Shown in pieces: positions 6,963 to 15,526 of a stretch of DNA of 33,700 bases. Source of the stretch: an uncultured Bacteroidales bacterium (GTDB lineage: Bacteria; Bacteroidota; Bacteroidia; Bacteroidales; UBA932); assembly GCA_900320795.1 (NCBI GenBank), contig ONTQ01000017.1, forward strand, positions 1 through 33,700, written 5' to 3'. How positions within the stretch are numbered: position 1 is the first letter of the stretch; each line of letters begins with the position of its first letter. Under the pieces are notes generated by a model that worked only from the letters and a program-made list of their open reading frames with translations, ran no database searches and was not told the origin of the DNA. Both the position numbers and the translations under genes were made by a program.

Positions 6963-7854
6963 CCAGACCGTCGTAGGCGGGCTGCACATCAGAACGAATC
7001 CCCAGTTCGCAGCAGCGGGATCGGAGTTCCTCGCAGAAGGCCGGATGGGTAGGGAAGGCATGTGAAAGGTGTGTGAGCCAGGTATGTCTGGCTCCGATTC
7101 TGTCGGCCAGCTGGAGGGCTTCTTCCAGGGAGAAGTGGGAGTGGTGCGGATGGTAGCTCACCGTGTTCAGGGTCACGTGCTCCAGCCCCTGCAGTTTGGA
7201 TAACTCTGTCTCCGGCAGCGTACTCATGTCGGTGATGTAGGCGATATTCCCGAAGCGGAATCCCAGCACCGGCATCTGCCCGTGCAGGCCGCGGATGGGA
7301 ATTACGTTGGGTTGGTCATGCGGTGCTTCCACCACGGCATTGTCCGAGGGTTTCAGGGAGCCGTCGGCCTGGCGGTAGAAATATCCGGTGTCGTGTACCC
7401 ATTCCAGGTCGCCGGTGTTCTGGAGCGAATCCACCCGGAAGGGACGCTCGTCGATCAGGTGCACGTGCCATTCCGGAGCCCCGGGGTACTTATGCTCGGC
7501 AAAGGCGTAGGCATAGTCGTTCCGGAGCGTTTTCAGGACCCTCTCTTCGCAAAAGATTTCGGCCGCCTTGCGGTCGATGTAATTGAATGACCTCACGTCG
7601 TCCAGCCCGCCCGTGTGATCTTTGTGGTTGTGGGTGAGAAGAATGGCATCCAGATGGCAGACATGGTTTGCCAGCATCTGGGAGCGGAAATCAGGCCCGG
7701 CGTCCACGGCAATGGTAAGCCCGTCAAACGCTACCAGGGCCGATGAGCGGAAGCGCTTGTCGTGGCTGTCCACGGACTGGCACACCGCGCACTGGCAGCC
7801 GATAATCGGCACTCCCTGGGAGGTCCCGGTACCAAGAAAAGTCAGTTTTGTCAT
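6949..7854 (-). CDS. MBL-fold metallo-hydrolase, PhnP-like phosphodiesterase family
   Basis: A 301-residue cytoplasmic metallo-beta-lactamase-fold enzyme. The metal site THNHKDH (H75, H77, D79, H80) is intact, with VDAGPDFR (D51) before it and LTHLSH near the C-terminus. The N-terminal GTGTSQGVPIIGCQCAVC carries the C20, C22, C25 triplet typical of the PhnP-like subfamily (cyclic phosphate phosphodiesterases), where cysteines bind a structural zinc. Substrate is unknown; cyclic ribose phosphates or other phosphodiesters are likely by family. It is the last gene of the tamB operon and its start overlaps mtaB as ATGA. It overlaps the convergent hexosaminidase gene by 14 bp at its end. Confidence 0.87.
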   Translation of the reverse strand: MTKLTFLGTGTSQGVPIIGCQCAVCQSVDSHDKRFRSSALVAFDGLTIAVDAGPDFRSQMLANHVCHLDAILLTHNHKDHTGGLDDVRSFNYIDRKAAEIFCEERVLKTLRNDYAYAFAEHKYPGAPEWHVHLIDERPFRVDSLQNTGDLEWVHDTGYFYRQADGSLKPSDNAVVEAPHDQPNVIPIRGLHGQMPVLGFRFGNIAYITDMSTLPETELSKLQGLEHVTLNTVSYHPHHSHFSLEEALQLADRIGARHTWLTHLSHAFPTHPAFCEELRSRCCELGIRSDVQPAYDGLVIEG

Positions 7855-9101
7855 AGCACAATTTCCTCCAGCCGATTTACGGAAGCGGCGTCATAAGGCT
7901 TTTCCACACGGATATAATTCCCCGTGTAACCGCCCATGAGGCCGTTTTTTACGGACGATTCCCAAAGGACGGTCTCGCGGACGCCCTTGTTATCGGCCAT
8001 AAAAGCTGCGTGTAATTCCTCGCACAGCTCTTCCAACCGGGCCACGCGTTCGCTCTTGCGTGCATCCTGCACCTGGTCCTTCCACTCGGCCGCACGGGTA
8101 CCGGGCCGGCGGGAGTAGGGGAATACGTGGATATAGGACGGGCGGATGCGCTCCTTTAGGAAGGTATAGGTTTCCATGAACAGTTCTTCCGTCTCTCCGG
8201 GAAGGCCCGCAATGACGTCGATGCCGAAGAAAACCCTGGGCTCGCCGGGATGCTCCATGACCTGGCGGATATAGTCGATCCGGGAAGCGAAGAGGGCTGT
8301 GTCATATCGCCTGCCGACCCGTTTGAGGAGCGTGTCGCTTCCGCTTTGAAGCGGAATATGGAAGTGCCGCTGGAATTTGGTTCCGGAGGCAATCCAGTCG
8401 ATGATTTCCGGGGTGATGAGATTGGGTTCGATGGAAGAGATCCGGTATCGTTCGATACCATCTACTTCGTTCAGGGCCTTCAGGAGATCCAGAAAACTTT
8501 CCCCGCTGGTTCGGCCGAAGTCTCCGGTGTTCACGCCTGTGAGCACCACTTCCTTCACACCTTCTGCTGCGATGTTCCGGGCCATTTTCACCACTTCACA
8601 GATGGGAATGTTCCGGCTTCGTCCGCGTGCATAGGGGACTGTACAGTATGCGCAGAAATTGTCGCAACCGTCCTGCACTTTCAGAAAACTCCTTGTCCGT
8701 TCCTCTCCTGAACTGTATGCGCCGAAAGTCATATTGGCAGAGGAGGAGATTGCCTCTGAAACCTTCTCCGCTTTCAGGGTTTCTGCGACAAGCTGTTTTT
8801 TCTCATCGGCTCCGAAGACCCGCCAGACGCCTTCCAGGGCCATGAGCTGGTCTTTTCGGAGCTGCGCATAGCAGCCGGTGATCACGATGCGGGCTTCCGG
8901 TGCGGTTTTGTGCGCCCGGCGGATGAGGTTGCGGGACTTCTTTTCTGCTGTTTCCGTGACGGCGCAGGTATTGATGAGATAGACATCGGCCTCCGAAGTC
9001 CAGGGGACGACCTCCCATCCGGCGGCTACGAAGCCCCGCTGATAAGTGGATGTCTCTGCATAGTTCAGCTTGCAGCCGAGGGTATTGAAAGCTATTTTCA
9101 T
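7851..9101 (-). CDS. mtaB: tRNA (N6-threonylcarbamoyladenosine-37) methylthiotransferase MtaB
   Basis: Radical SAM methylthiotransferase of 416 residues that converts t6A37 to ms2t6A in tRNAs reading ANN codons. The N-terminal UPF0004 domain carries three cluster cysteines C10 (LGCKLN), C46 (NTCAVTE) and C77 (GCYAQL). The radical SAM triad is C146, C150, C153 in DGCDNFCAYCTVP. A TRAM-like tail ends the protein. The LGCKLNYAET start and DNFCAYCTVPYARG are closer to MtaB than to MiaB or RimO. The start is chosen from the ATGA overlap with the upstream methyltransferase. Its substrate base is made by TsaD, encoded by the plus-strand gene at 14427, so both t6A-related genes lie in this window on either side of tamB. 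Confidence 0.92.
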   Translation of the reverse strand: MKIAFNTLGCKLNYAETSTYQRGFVAAGWEVVPWTSEADVYLINTCAVTETAEKKSRNLIRRAHKTAPEARIVITGCYAQLRKDQLMALEGVWRVFGADEKKQLVAETLKAEKVSEAISSSANMTFGAYSSGEERTRSFLKVQDGCDNFCAYCTVPYARGRSRNIPICEVVKMARNIAAEGVKEVVLTGVNTGDFGRTSGESFLDLLKALNEVDGIERYRISSIEPNLITPEIIDWIASGTKFQRHFHIPLQSGSDTLLKRVGRRYDTALFASRIDYIRQVMEHPGEPRVFFGIDVIAGLPGETEELFMETYTFLKERIRPSYIHVFPYSRRPGTRAAEWKDQVQDARKSERVARLEELCEELHAAFMADNKGVRETVLWESSVKNGLMGGYTGNYIRVEKPYDAASVNRLEEIVL

Positions 9102-9805
9102 GCGAGCAGGAGGAATACGCACGGACGTTTGCCGATGGTAACCGGCTTCTTCTTCCACTCCGCGATGGTGCGGGTGCGGATGAAGGCGTCCTCGCAGGTG
9201 AGATTGGCGGCCATACACAAGCGGACAGATCCGCTGAGGGTTTGCAGCATGTCCGCGAGCAGGGAATCATTGCGGTAAGGAGTCTCGATGAGAATCTGTG
9301 TCTGGCGGGCGATGGCGGAGCGTTTTTCCAGCGCCTTCAATGCCGCGCGGCGCTCGTCTGTCTTGGCGGGAATGTATCCCACGAAGGCAAAGGACTGCCC
9401 ATTGAGGCCGGAAGCCATCAGGGCCATCATCAGGGAAGACGGCCCCACCAGGGGAATCACCTCGATTCCGTGCCGGTGGCAGAGGGCGACCAGCAGGGCT
9501 CCCGGGTCTGCGACGGCCGGAAGACCCGCTTCTGAAAGCAGGCCCACATTCCGCCCGTTGTCGAAAAGGGTCAGATAGGCCTCCACCTCATCGGGGCGCG
9601 TGTGCTCGTTGAGTTCGTGAAATTCCAAAGCTCCGATATGCCCTTTGAGCCCGGCCGATGAGAGGAATCTCCGTGCGGTACGGACTTCTTCCACGACAAA
9701 GCAGTCCAGGCCGGGGAGGAGGTTGAAGACCGATGCCGGAAGCACGTCGGCCGGATTTCCGTCTCCGAGCGGTGTGGGGATGAGATAGAGTTTTCCGTAG
9801 GTCAT
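9098..9805 (-). CDS. RsmI-like SAM-dependent methyltransferase (tetrapyrrole methylase family)
   Basis: A 235-residue protein of the tetrapyrrole-methylase fold. It shows the LYLIPTPLGD start, ARRFLSSAGL, LLSEAGLPAVADPGALLV (SAM/substrate cleft) and LVGPSSLMMALMASGLNG, which match RsmI, the 16S rRNA C1402 ribose 2'-O-methyltransferase. It is shorter than typical RsmI (about 280 residues) and lacks the usual C-terminal extension. It therefore belongs to the short Bacteroidota branch, whose target is less certain. Start and stop overlap tamB and mtaB as ATGA, so it is tightly co-translated in the operon. Confidence 0.8.
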   Translation of the reverse strand: MTYGKLYLIPTPLGDGNPADVLPASVFNLLPGLDCFVVEEVRTARRFLSSAGLKGHIGALEFHELNEHTRPDEVEAYLTLFDNGRNVGLLSEAGLPAVADPGALLVALCHRHGIEVIPLVGPSSLMMALMASGLNGQSFAFVGYIPAKTDERRAALKALEKRSAIARQTQILIETPYRNDSLLADMLQTLSGSVRLCMAANLTCEDAFIRTRTIAEWKKKPVTIGKRPCVFLLLA

Positions 9806-12800
9806 TTCAGCGTGATTTTTCCGTTTTTGTCCACAGTGTAAATGATGCTGTTTCCGGCTTCCAGCGCTTCCTGCCGGACCAGTTCTTCCAGGGTCTCCCG
9901 TTTAGCAAAGAATGTTTTCAGGAATTGAAGGAAGGAATTGAAGTCCCGCTGGTAGGAGATACCGCCGCCGTGACGCTGGCTGTTGTCCAGGTAGGCGGTA
10001 TAGGAATCGGCCGAATGTGAGAAGAGTTTCAAGCGCAGGGCGCCGCTCCGGGTCAGCTTGATTTCAATGTCGATGTCACCGGCGACTTCGTTGGTGGAAG
10101 TGCCGTCAATCAGCTGTTTGTTGCCCACAGTCCCGTTCACGATGACACGGTTGTTGAACAACTGGGTGCTCAGCGCCACGTCGAAGATATTGCTGCCGGT
10201 CTGGGTGGTCTGGTAGTTCAGGCCCATGTCCAGGGGAATGTCCAGTTTCTGGAAGATGTTGTTGATCTGTCCGGACATGATGCTGGATACGTTGGAGAAG
10301 AGGGCGTCGGTGCCGCCGGTGGTGATTCCGGAATCTTCGGCAGGGAGGAAGTTGCCGGCCAGGAGCAGGTACACGAACTGTTTTTGTACCTTGTCCACCG
10401 TGTTGAGCGCTCCGTCCACCTGGGCCTGCGTGGCGGGATTCAAGTCCGGTATGTCAATGTTGAAATTCACCTCAGGATTGCTCAGGCGCCCGGTAATGTT
10501 GATGCCGCAGTTCACGGTTCGCCGGCTGCTGGCACCCGATTCCGTTGCCACCAGCGTAGCCAGGCTGGCTTTGGTGGTATAGAGGCCGTTTACATCCAGG
10601 TCTGTGTCCCAGACATCTCCGTTGAAGCGGATGGTACTGCCGTCCTGGATGGTGAACTTGCGGTTTACGAGGTTCATGGCCGAGAAGAGGAAACTGCCCT
10701 GGGAAATATTGTAGTCTCCGTTCAGGCTGAAAGTGCCTTGTGCCAGGCGGGTATCAATCTCGATATTGCCTCGTCCCCGGGCATTGAGCGTGGATTCTTC
10801 ATTCACATCCAGGTTGACTTGCATTTCCGGTGTGGCCTGGATGCGGAGCCGGATCCGGAAATCGCTGCTCTCCTCGCTTTGGGCCTGGTTGTTGGCTGCC
10901 ATCATCAGTTCGTAGGGATCGCTTTCCTGCTGGTCGGGTGGCACGGTGAAGGTGAGCATCTCGCGGGAACGGTCACTGCTGCCGGATCCCAGCACGATGT
11001 GCAGGTCTCCTGTCTGGGAAGTAGTGGCATTCACATCCAGCAGCAGCCGGTTCAGGGGGCCGGTGATATCGGCCCGTCCGGTGGCAGTCACCTGGCCGTA
11101 TAGGAGATCGTTCTCGCCTTGAGCCAGGTTGATCACTTTCATGTCTCGAATCTGAACATGCGTATCCAGGGCGTAATCTTTGAATCCGCCGAGCAGGATA
11201 CTTCCGGTCACCGTTCCTTTTCCGTTGAGACCGTCGCTCAGGGAAACCTTCTGGAAATGAAGTCCTTTGTCATCCAGGGAGAGGTCTCCGGACATCTGGT
11301 AGGGAACCCGGGTGTAATCCAGTTCCAGGCGGCCGTCGTCCACACGGAGGCTCCGGCTGGAAAGGTGCATCTCGTCCAGCGTGCCGTCCAGTCCCACTTC
11401 TCCGCTCAGGAATCCGCCGAACTGGCTGAAGAGCGAATTCAGCAGCGGCGCGGCATACCCCATGTTCAGCCGGTCCAGGCGGGCCGAAGCGTGGACGGCG
11501 CGGCTGTCGGGCTGCAGATAACCCTCGGCTTCGATATTACGCTTCCCGCCCAGTAAATTCTCCAGGGACATCAGGAAGCGGCCGCTGTCCTCGTCCCAGG
11601 TGCTGGACATCTGCAACTGTCCCAGGCGGTGTCCGGCTATATACGTGGAGTCGCAGGTGATGGAGGCCAGCAGCCCGATGGAAGGCTCGGTAGGCGAAAT
11701 GAGCATGGCGTGGCCGGTGGCGTGGCCTTCCAGCGAGGGAAGGTCTCCGCTGAGCGTGTTCACGAGACCTACATCAAATCTGTCCATCTGGATGGACAGG
11801 GTATCGGCCCGGGTGGAGGAAAGTCCGCCGTGCACGAGGAGGAGTTCATCGTCGTGACGAGCGGTCAGCCGCTGGATCCGGAGGCCTTCGCTGCTGTAGG
11901 TGATGTCCTCGGAAGAGAGGCCCCATCCGTTTCCTTTGTAGTAGATGTTGGAAGGGAGGGCACGGGCCTCGACGACCAGCCCTCTTTCGTCACGGGAAAG
12001 GTCTCCGGAAAGGTACAGCTGGGCATGGGTCTGCTGTTCCTCGCCATTGTCGAAGGTGTAGCCGACGCCGATCTGGTTGTCATCGGCATAGAGCGTCAGG
12101 CTGTTGTTGAGGATGTTGGCGCCGGACAGGGAGATTTGCTTGCCGGTGACGGTGGCTGTCTGCGACTGGTTGGCATTGTCGAAGGACAACTGGAAGTCTT
12201 TGACAAACTTGTCGTTGAAAGCCAGCCGGCCGGATTTAACCGAAGCGCTGACCATCCCTTCCCGATCCACTTTCAAGTTCAGGGCGGTGTTTTTCTCGAC
12301 ATACAGTCCGGGTATCAGGAAATTGAGCAGTTCCTGGGCCGATTTCACCTTGAGCGCCATTTCGTACCGGTCGCCTTCCCAGGGCTTGGGCTTTTCCTCG
12401 ACAAGGGCGGGAATGTCCCGCTCCAGGACCAGGTACCGGATGTCATTGAGGAAAGAGCCCAGGCCGGCGTCCCCCACAAAAGTCCCTTCCAGAAAATTGG
12501 ATTCCAGGTTGATGCGGTTCATGTTGTCGTTGGCATGGGCTTTTACGATGAGGTCTCCGATATCGTGCCGGCCGGTGACGCTTTCCAGGGAAATGCCGGA
12601 GATGTTGATGTCTCCCAGCAGGTCTCCTTTTTCCGTCCTGAGGAAGTTGGAGAATGCCTGGAAACTGATTTTGGAACGGGACCGGCTGTCCAGGTGAAGG
12701 GCGTGCAGGTCGGCATATCCCAGGGAGGCATAGAATCGGTAAGCCGCATTGCGTGTATCCCTTGAGAGGTTGAACATCCCCTGGAAGAGGAAGTTGAGGT

Positions 12801-14370
12801 TGGGGTCGGCGGCGATGATGCGTCCGTCGAACGCCTTCTCGCTGTACGTGCCCACTGCGGAGATGTTGGAATAATCATAGTCCAGTGCGGTGAGCCGGGC
12901 AATGTTCAACGAATCAATCCGCACCTGCATGTCTCCTCCGCGGGGGAAAGTGGCCACAACGCCGGTTTTCATGGTAAGGGGACCCAGTGACGAGGTCCCG
13001 ATGATGCGTCCGAGGTCCAGACGGTCCGTGTCCACCTTTCCGCCGATGACGATGGGCTCTCCGACGCCGACGGCTCCCTGCAGGCTGATGTCCGCCCTCA
13101 GAGAACCCAAATCCGAGCCGATGTTTCCGAGGATGTCCATTTTGTTCAGAAAACCTTTGACCCGACCCGCAAAGCGGAAGCGCGCTCCTTTGGCGATATC
13201 TCTGAGGTCAAGGTCTGTATCAGGGGACCATGCCTGGACGAATCCGCCCAGTTTTTCCAGGCCGAAGTCCAGCCGGTATACCTGGAAATCCAGCCGGGTA
13301 TCGTCGGTGTCCGGAAGGCCCCACATCCGGCCGCTGAGGGTGGCGTGTACCCCATTGGCCGGATCTTCTATCAGGACGTTCTCCAGTTTGAAGTCGTTCA
13401 CGTACCCCTGCAATTTCCCCTGAATGTTTCCGGAAAAGGTCAGTCCTTCCAGGGCATCGGAGAAATAACGTACGGTGGGAAGGGAAAGATGGGAACCGGG
13501 GCGGATATCACCCTCCAGCCAGATTCTGTCAATGAATTCGCCATAGTCATCGATGGGACCGTCCAGTACCAGTTCGTTGAAGAAGAGGTTGCTTTCTCCG
13601 CAGTGCAGGTTAAGTCCTTCCATGCGGGCGCATTGTTCGCCCACGTCTACCTTGAGGGCCGATGCTTCATCGATCCGGAAGCCGGTGGAGCGTTCCGTAG
13701 CCTCCAGCTTTTCGACTGTTCCGATAATGTGGTTGTCGGCAACGGCCAACTGGGAGACGAGGATTTGCCGGGCAATAACGGAAAAATCGTTCCAGTTGAT
13801 GACGCCCTCGCCAAAGGATTCGCCTTCCTCTTCCATCTCCTGTGCATTGACGGGATTGCACATACGGAACACAAAGTCTTTCACTTCCACATTTTTGGCC
13901 GAAAGAAGGCTGCCCCAGGTGGAAGGCTCGTCGCTGTCGGAGTCCTCCAGGCCCAATACGCGGTAAAGATTCATACGTTCCCCGTCGGGAGACGCTTCGT
14001 CCGGCTCATAACCCAGGTTGAACACGCCACCGCTCAGTTTGAGGCGCCGCACGTGGATTCCTCCGCCGCTGAACAGGCCCCTGAGCGAGAATTTGGCCGT
14101 CAGGTTGTGGGCATAGATGACCGTATCCATGCCTGCGACATAAGGCTGGGGGTCCTTCAGGAGCAGGTCTTCGATCACGAGGGCGTCAAAGGGTCGGATG
14201 GTCAGGAGGGAAATGCTGATATCGGCCGGGAAGCGCTCCTGCAATCTTTCAGTGGCCTTCCGGGCAAGGGCCGTCTGCACCTTCGGGGACTGAGCGGCCA
14301 CAAGGCCGGCCAGAATCAGCAGGAACAGCAGGCCGATGAGCCAGGCCAATATTTTGAGGAAGCGTTTCAT
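9802..14370 (-). CDS. tamB: TamB-like translocation/assembly module protein (AsmA-like, DUF490)
   Basis: A 1522-residue envelope protein with one N-terminal membrane anchor (MKRFLKILAWLIGLLFLLIL, residues 1-20) and a long beta-rich periplasmic body of repeating AsmA-like strands. The C-terminal TamB domain is recognisable (FSLNGDYNISQGSFLFSAMN, IQDGSTIRFNGDVWDTDLDVNG, NCGINITGRLSNPEVNFNID, GLNYQTTQTGSNIFDVALS). The family is linked to outer-membrane protein insertion with TamA and to phospholipid transport between the membranes; which role applies here is not known. It is the first gene of an operon with the RsmI-like protein, mtaB and an MBL hydrolase. Its -7 box lies 7 nt before the ATG. 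Confidence 0.9.
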   Translation of the reverse strand: MKRFLKILAWLIGLLFLLILAGLVAAQSPKVQTALARKATERLQERFPADISISLLTIRPFDALVIEDLLLKDPQPYVAGMDTVIYAHNLTAKFSLRGLFSGGGIHVRRLKLSGGVFNLGYEPDEASPDGERMNLYRVLGLEDSDSDEPSTWGSLLSAKNVEVKDFVFRMCNPVNAQEMEEEGESFGEGVINWNDFSVIARQILVSQLAVADNHIIGTVEKLEATERSTGFRIDEASALKVDVGEQCARMEGLNLHCGESNLFFNELVLDGPIDDYGEFIDRIWLEGDIRPGSHLSLPTVRYFSDALEGLTFSGNIQGKLQGYVNDFKLENVLIEDPANGVHATLSGRMWGLPDTDDTRLDFQVYRLDFGLEKLGGFVQAWSPDTDLDLRDIAKGARFRFAGRVKGFLNKMDILGNIGSDLGSLRADISLQGAVGVGEPIVIGGKVDTDRLDLGRIIGTSSLGPLTMKTGVVATFPRGGDMQVRIDSLNIARLTALDYDYSNISAVGTYSEKAFDGRIIAADPNLNFLFQGMFNLSRDTRNAAYRFYASLGYADLHALHLDSRSRSKISFQAFSNFLRTEKGDLLGDINISGISLESVTGRHDIGDLIVKAHANDNMNRINLESNFLEGTFVGDAGLGSFLNDIRYLVLERDIPALVEEKPKPWEGDRYEMALKVKSAQELLNFLIPGLYVEKNTALNLKVDREGMVSASVKSGRLAFNDKFVKDFQLSFDNANQSQTATVTGKQISLSGANILNNSLTLYADDNQIGVGYTFDNGEEQQTHAQLYLSGDLSRDERGLVVEARALPSNIYYKGNGWGLSSEDITYSSEGLRIQRLTARHDDELLLVHGGLSSTRADTLSIQMDRFDVGLVNTLSGDLPSLEGHATGHAMLISPTEPSIGLLASITCDSTYIAGHRLGQLQMSSTWDEDSGRFLMSLENLLGGKRNIEAEGYLQPDSRAVHASARLDRLNMGYAAPLLNSLFSQFGGFLSGEVGLDGTLDEMHLSSRSLRVDDGRLELDYTRVPYQMSGDLSLDDKGLHFQKVSLSDGLNGKGTVTGSILLGGFKDYALDTHVQIRDMKVINLAQGENDLLYGQVTATGRADITGPLNRLLLDVNATTSQTGDLHIVLGSGSSDRSREMLTFTVPPDQQESDPYELMMAANNQAQSEESSDFRIRLRIQATPEMQVNLDVNEESTLNARGRGNIEIDTRLAQGTFSLNGDYNISQGSFLFSAMNLVNRKFTIQDGSTIRFNGDVWDTDLDVNGLYTTKASLATLVATESGASSRRTVNCGINITGRLSNPEVNFNIDIPDLNPATQAQVDGALNTVDKVQKQFVYLLLAGNFLPAEDSGITTGGTDALFSNVSSIMSGQINNIFQKLDIPLDMGLNYQTTQTGSNIFDVALSTQLFNNRVIVNGTVGNKQLIDGTSTNEVAGDIDIEIKLTRSGALRLKLFSHSADSYTAYLDNSQRHGGGISYQRDFNSFLQFLKTFFAKRETLEELVRQEALEAGNSIIYTVDKNGKITLK

Positions 14371-14382
14371 TAATCTACAAAA

Positions 14383-14400
14383 ATAGCAATTTATTGCTAT
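14383..14400. promoter_or_regulatory. Palindrome between the tamB and tsaD -7 boxes
   Basis: ATAGCAAT-TT-ATTGCTAT forms two perfect 8-bp arms around a TT centre. It overlaps the ends of both -7 boxes. It could be an operator or may simply reflect symmetric promoters. Confidence 0.45.
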
Positions 14401-14405
14401 CTTTG
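14398..14405 (+). promoter_or_regulatory. -7 promoter box for tsaD
   Basis: TATCTTTG matches TAnnTTTG and ends 21 nt before ATG 14427. No clear -33 box is visible. Confidence 0.6.
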
Positions 14406-14426
14406 CAATCGAATTTCACGAAAGAA

Positions 14427-15449
14427 ATGGCAGATATCATCCTTGGCATAGAATCATCGTGTGACGACACTTCCGCCGCCATCATCCGTGACGGCGTCCT
14501 GCTGTCCAATGTAATCGCTTCTCAGCAAGTCCATAAGGACTTTGGCGGCGTTGTACCCGAACTGGCGTCCCGCGCCCATGAACAGAACATCGTCCCTGTG
14601 GTGTCGGAGGCTTTGAAGCGGGCCGGCGTAGCCGCTTCTGAACTGACGGCCATCGCATTTACCCGCGGTCCCGGTCTGCTGGGTTCCCTGCTGGTGGGGA
14701 CCTCCTTCGCCAAGGCGCTCTCACTGTCCCTGGATATCCCCATGGTGATGGTCAATCACCTGCAGGGACATATCCTGGCCAATTTCATCCGTCAGGAAGG
14801 TGTTCCTGTGCGGGAGCCGGCCTTCCCGTACCTGTGCCTGCTCGTTTCCGGCGGAAACTCCCAGATTGTGCGCGTGAACAGTCCGCTGTCTTACGACATC
14901 CTGGGCCAGACCATTGACGATGCCGTGGGGGAGGCCTTCGACAAGTGCTCCAAGATGCTGGGGCTGGGTTATCCCGGCGGCCCGGTTATCGACCGGCTGG
15001 CCAAACAGGGCAATCCGGACCGTTTCCACTTTGCCAAACCCAACATCCCCGGCCTGGACTACAGTTTCAGCGGGGTCAAGACCTCCCTCCTGTATTTTGT
15101 GCGGGATGAGATGGCCAAGGATCCGCAGTTCCTGGAAAACAACAAGGAAGACCTCTGCGCCAGCTTCCAGAAAACCCTCATCGATGTCCTGATGGGGAAA
15201 CTTATCCGTGCCGCCAAGGAGACCCGTATCCGCGAAATTACCATAGGCGGCGGCGTATCGGCCAACAGCGGCCTGCGGGAGCGCATTGTCCGGGAAGGGG
15301 AGAAGCGGCACTGGAATACCTATCTGCCGGAATTCAAGTTCACCACGGACAACGCCGCCATGATTGCGGTGGCGGGCTGGTTCCAGTACAAGGCCGGTGT
15401 CCGCACGCCGCTGGATGTGGCCCCGGTCTCCCGCATGGCCGATTTTTAG
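14427..15449 (+). CDS. tsaD: tRNA N6-adenosine threonylcarbamoyltransferase TsaD
   Basis: Kae1/Qri7/TsaD family enzyme of 340 residues that transfers the threonylcarbamoyl group to A37 of tRNAs reading ANN codons. Visible motifs are ILGIESSCDDTSAAI at the start, the metal-binding HxxxH in NHLQGHILAN, CLLVSGGNSQIV, GEAFDKCSKMLGLGYPGGP, PGLDYSFSGVKTSL, ITIGGGVSANSGLR and the terminal FTTDNAAMIAVAG. Length is normal for the family. ATG 14427 begins the conserved region; an upstream in-frame ATT/TTG extension to 14394 would enter the promoter. It is divergent from tamB across a 56-bp region with a palindrome. Confidence 0.96.
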   Translation: MADIILGIESSCDDTSAAIIRDGVLLSNVIASQQVHKDFGGVVPELASRAHEQNIVPVVSEALKRAGVAASELTAIAFTRGPGLLGSLLVGTSFAKALSLSLDIPMVMVNHLQGHILANFIRQEGVPVREPAFPYLCLLVSGGNSQIVRVNSPLSYDILGQTIDDAVGEAFDKCSKMLGLGYPGGPVIDRLAKQGNPDRFHFAKPNIPGLDYSFSGVKTSLLYFVRDEMAKDPQFLENNKEDLCASFQKTLIDVLMGKLIRAAKETRIREITIGGGVSANSGLRERIVREGEKRHWNTYLPEFKFTTDNAAMIAVAGWFQYKAGVRTPLDVAPVSRMADF

Positions 15450-15464
15450 CCACACGGGCGTCCG

Positions 15465-15496
15465 GTTGCAAATACGCCCGAAAATTCCTATATTTG
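15465..15496 (+). promoter_or_regulatory. Promoter of the ROK gene
   Basis: GTTG (15465-15468), a 20-nt spacer and TATATTTG (15489-15496) match the Bacteroidota promoter pattern. The -33 element lies in the loop of a 7-bp hairpin (CGGGCGT 15455-15461 with ACGCCCG 15474-15480) just after the tsaD stop. The hairpin lacks a T-run. Confidence 0.6.
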
Positions 15497-15526
15497 AAGA
15501 CTGGAACGATATAACCAATTTGCGAT

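Larger units (their letters stand above)
14378..14408 (-). promoter_or_regulatory. tamB promoter (-33 TTG, -7 TATTTTTG)
   Basis: On the minus strand TTG (complement of 14406-14408) is followed by 20 nt and then TATTTTTG (14378-14385). This is close to the TTTG-N19/20-TAnnTTTG consensus. The box ends 7 nt before the start codon. Confidence 0.65.

Noticed and set aside
13345-14373. Long plus-strand open frame antisense to tamB
   Set aside because: It lies wholly opposite a clear TamB gene and has no domain signature; a composition shadow.
15455-15480. 7-bp hairpin after tsaD as an intrinsic terminator
   Set aside because: It has a 12-base loop and is followed by AAAATT, not a T-run; kept only as a note under the ROK promoter.
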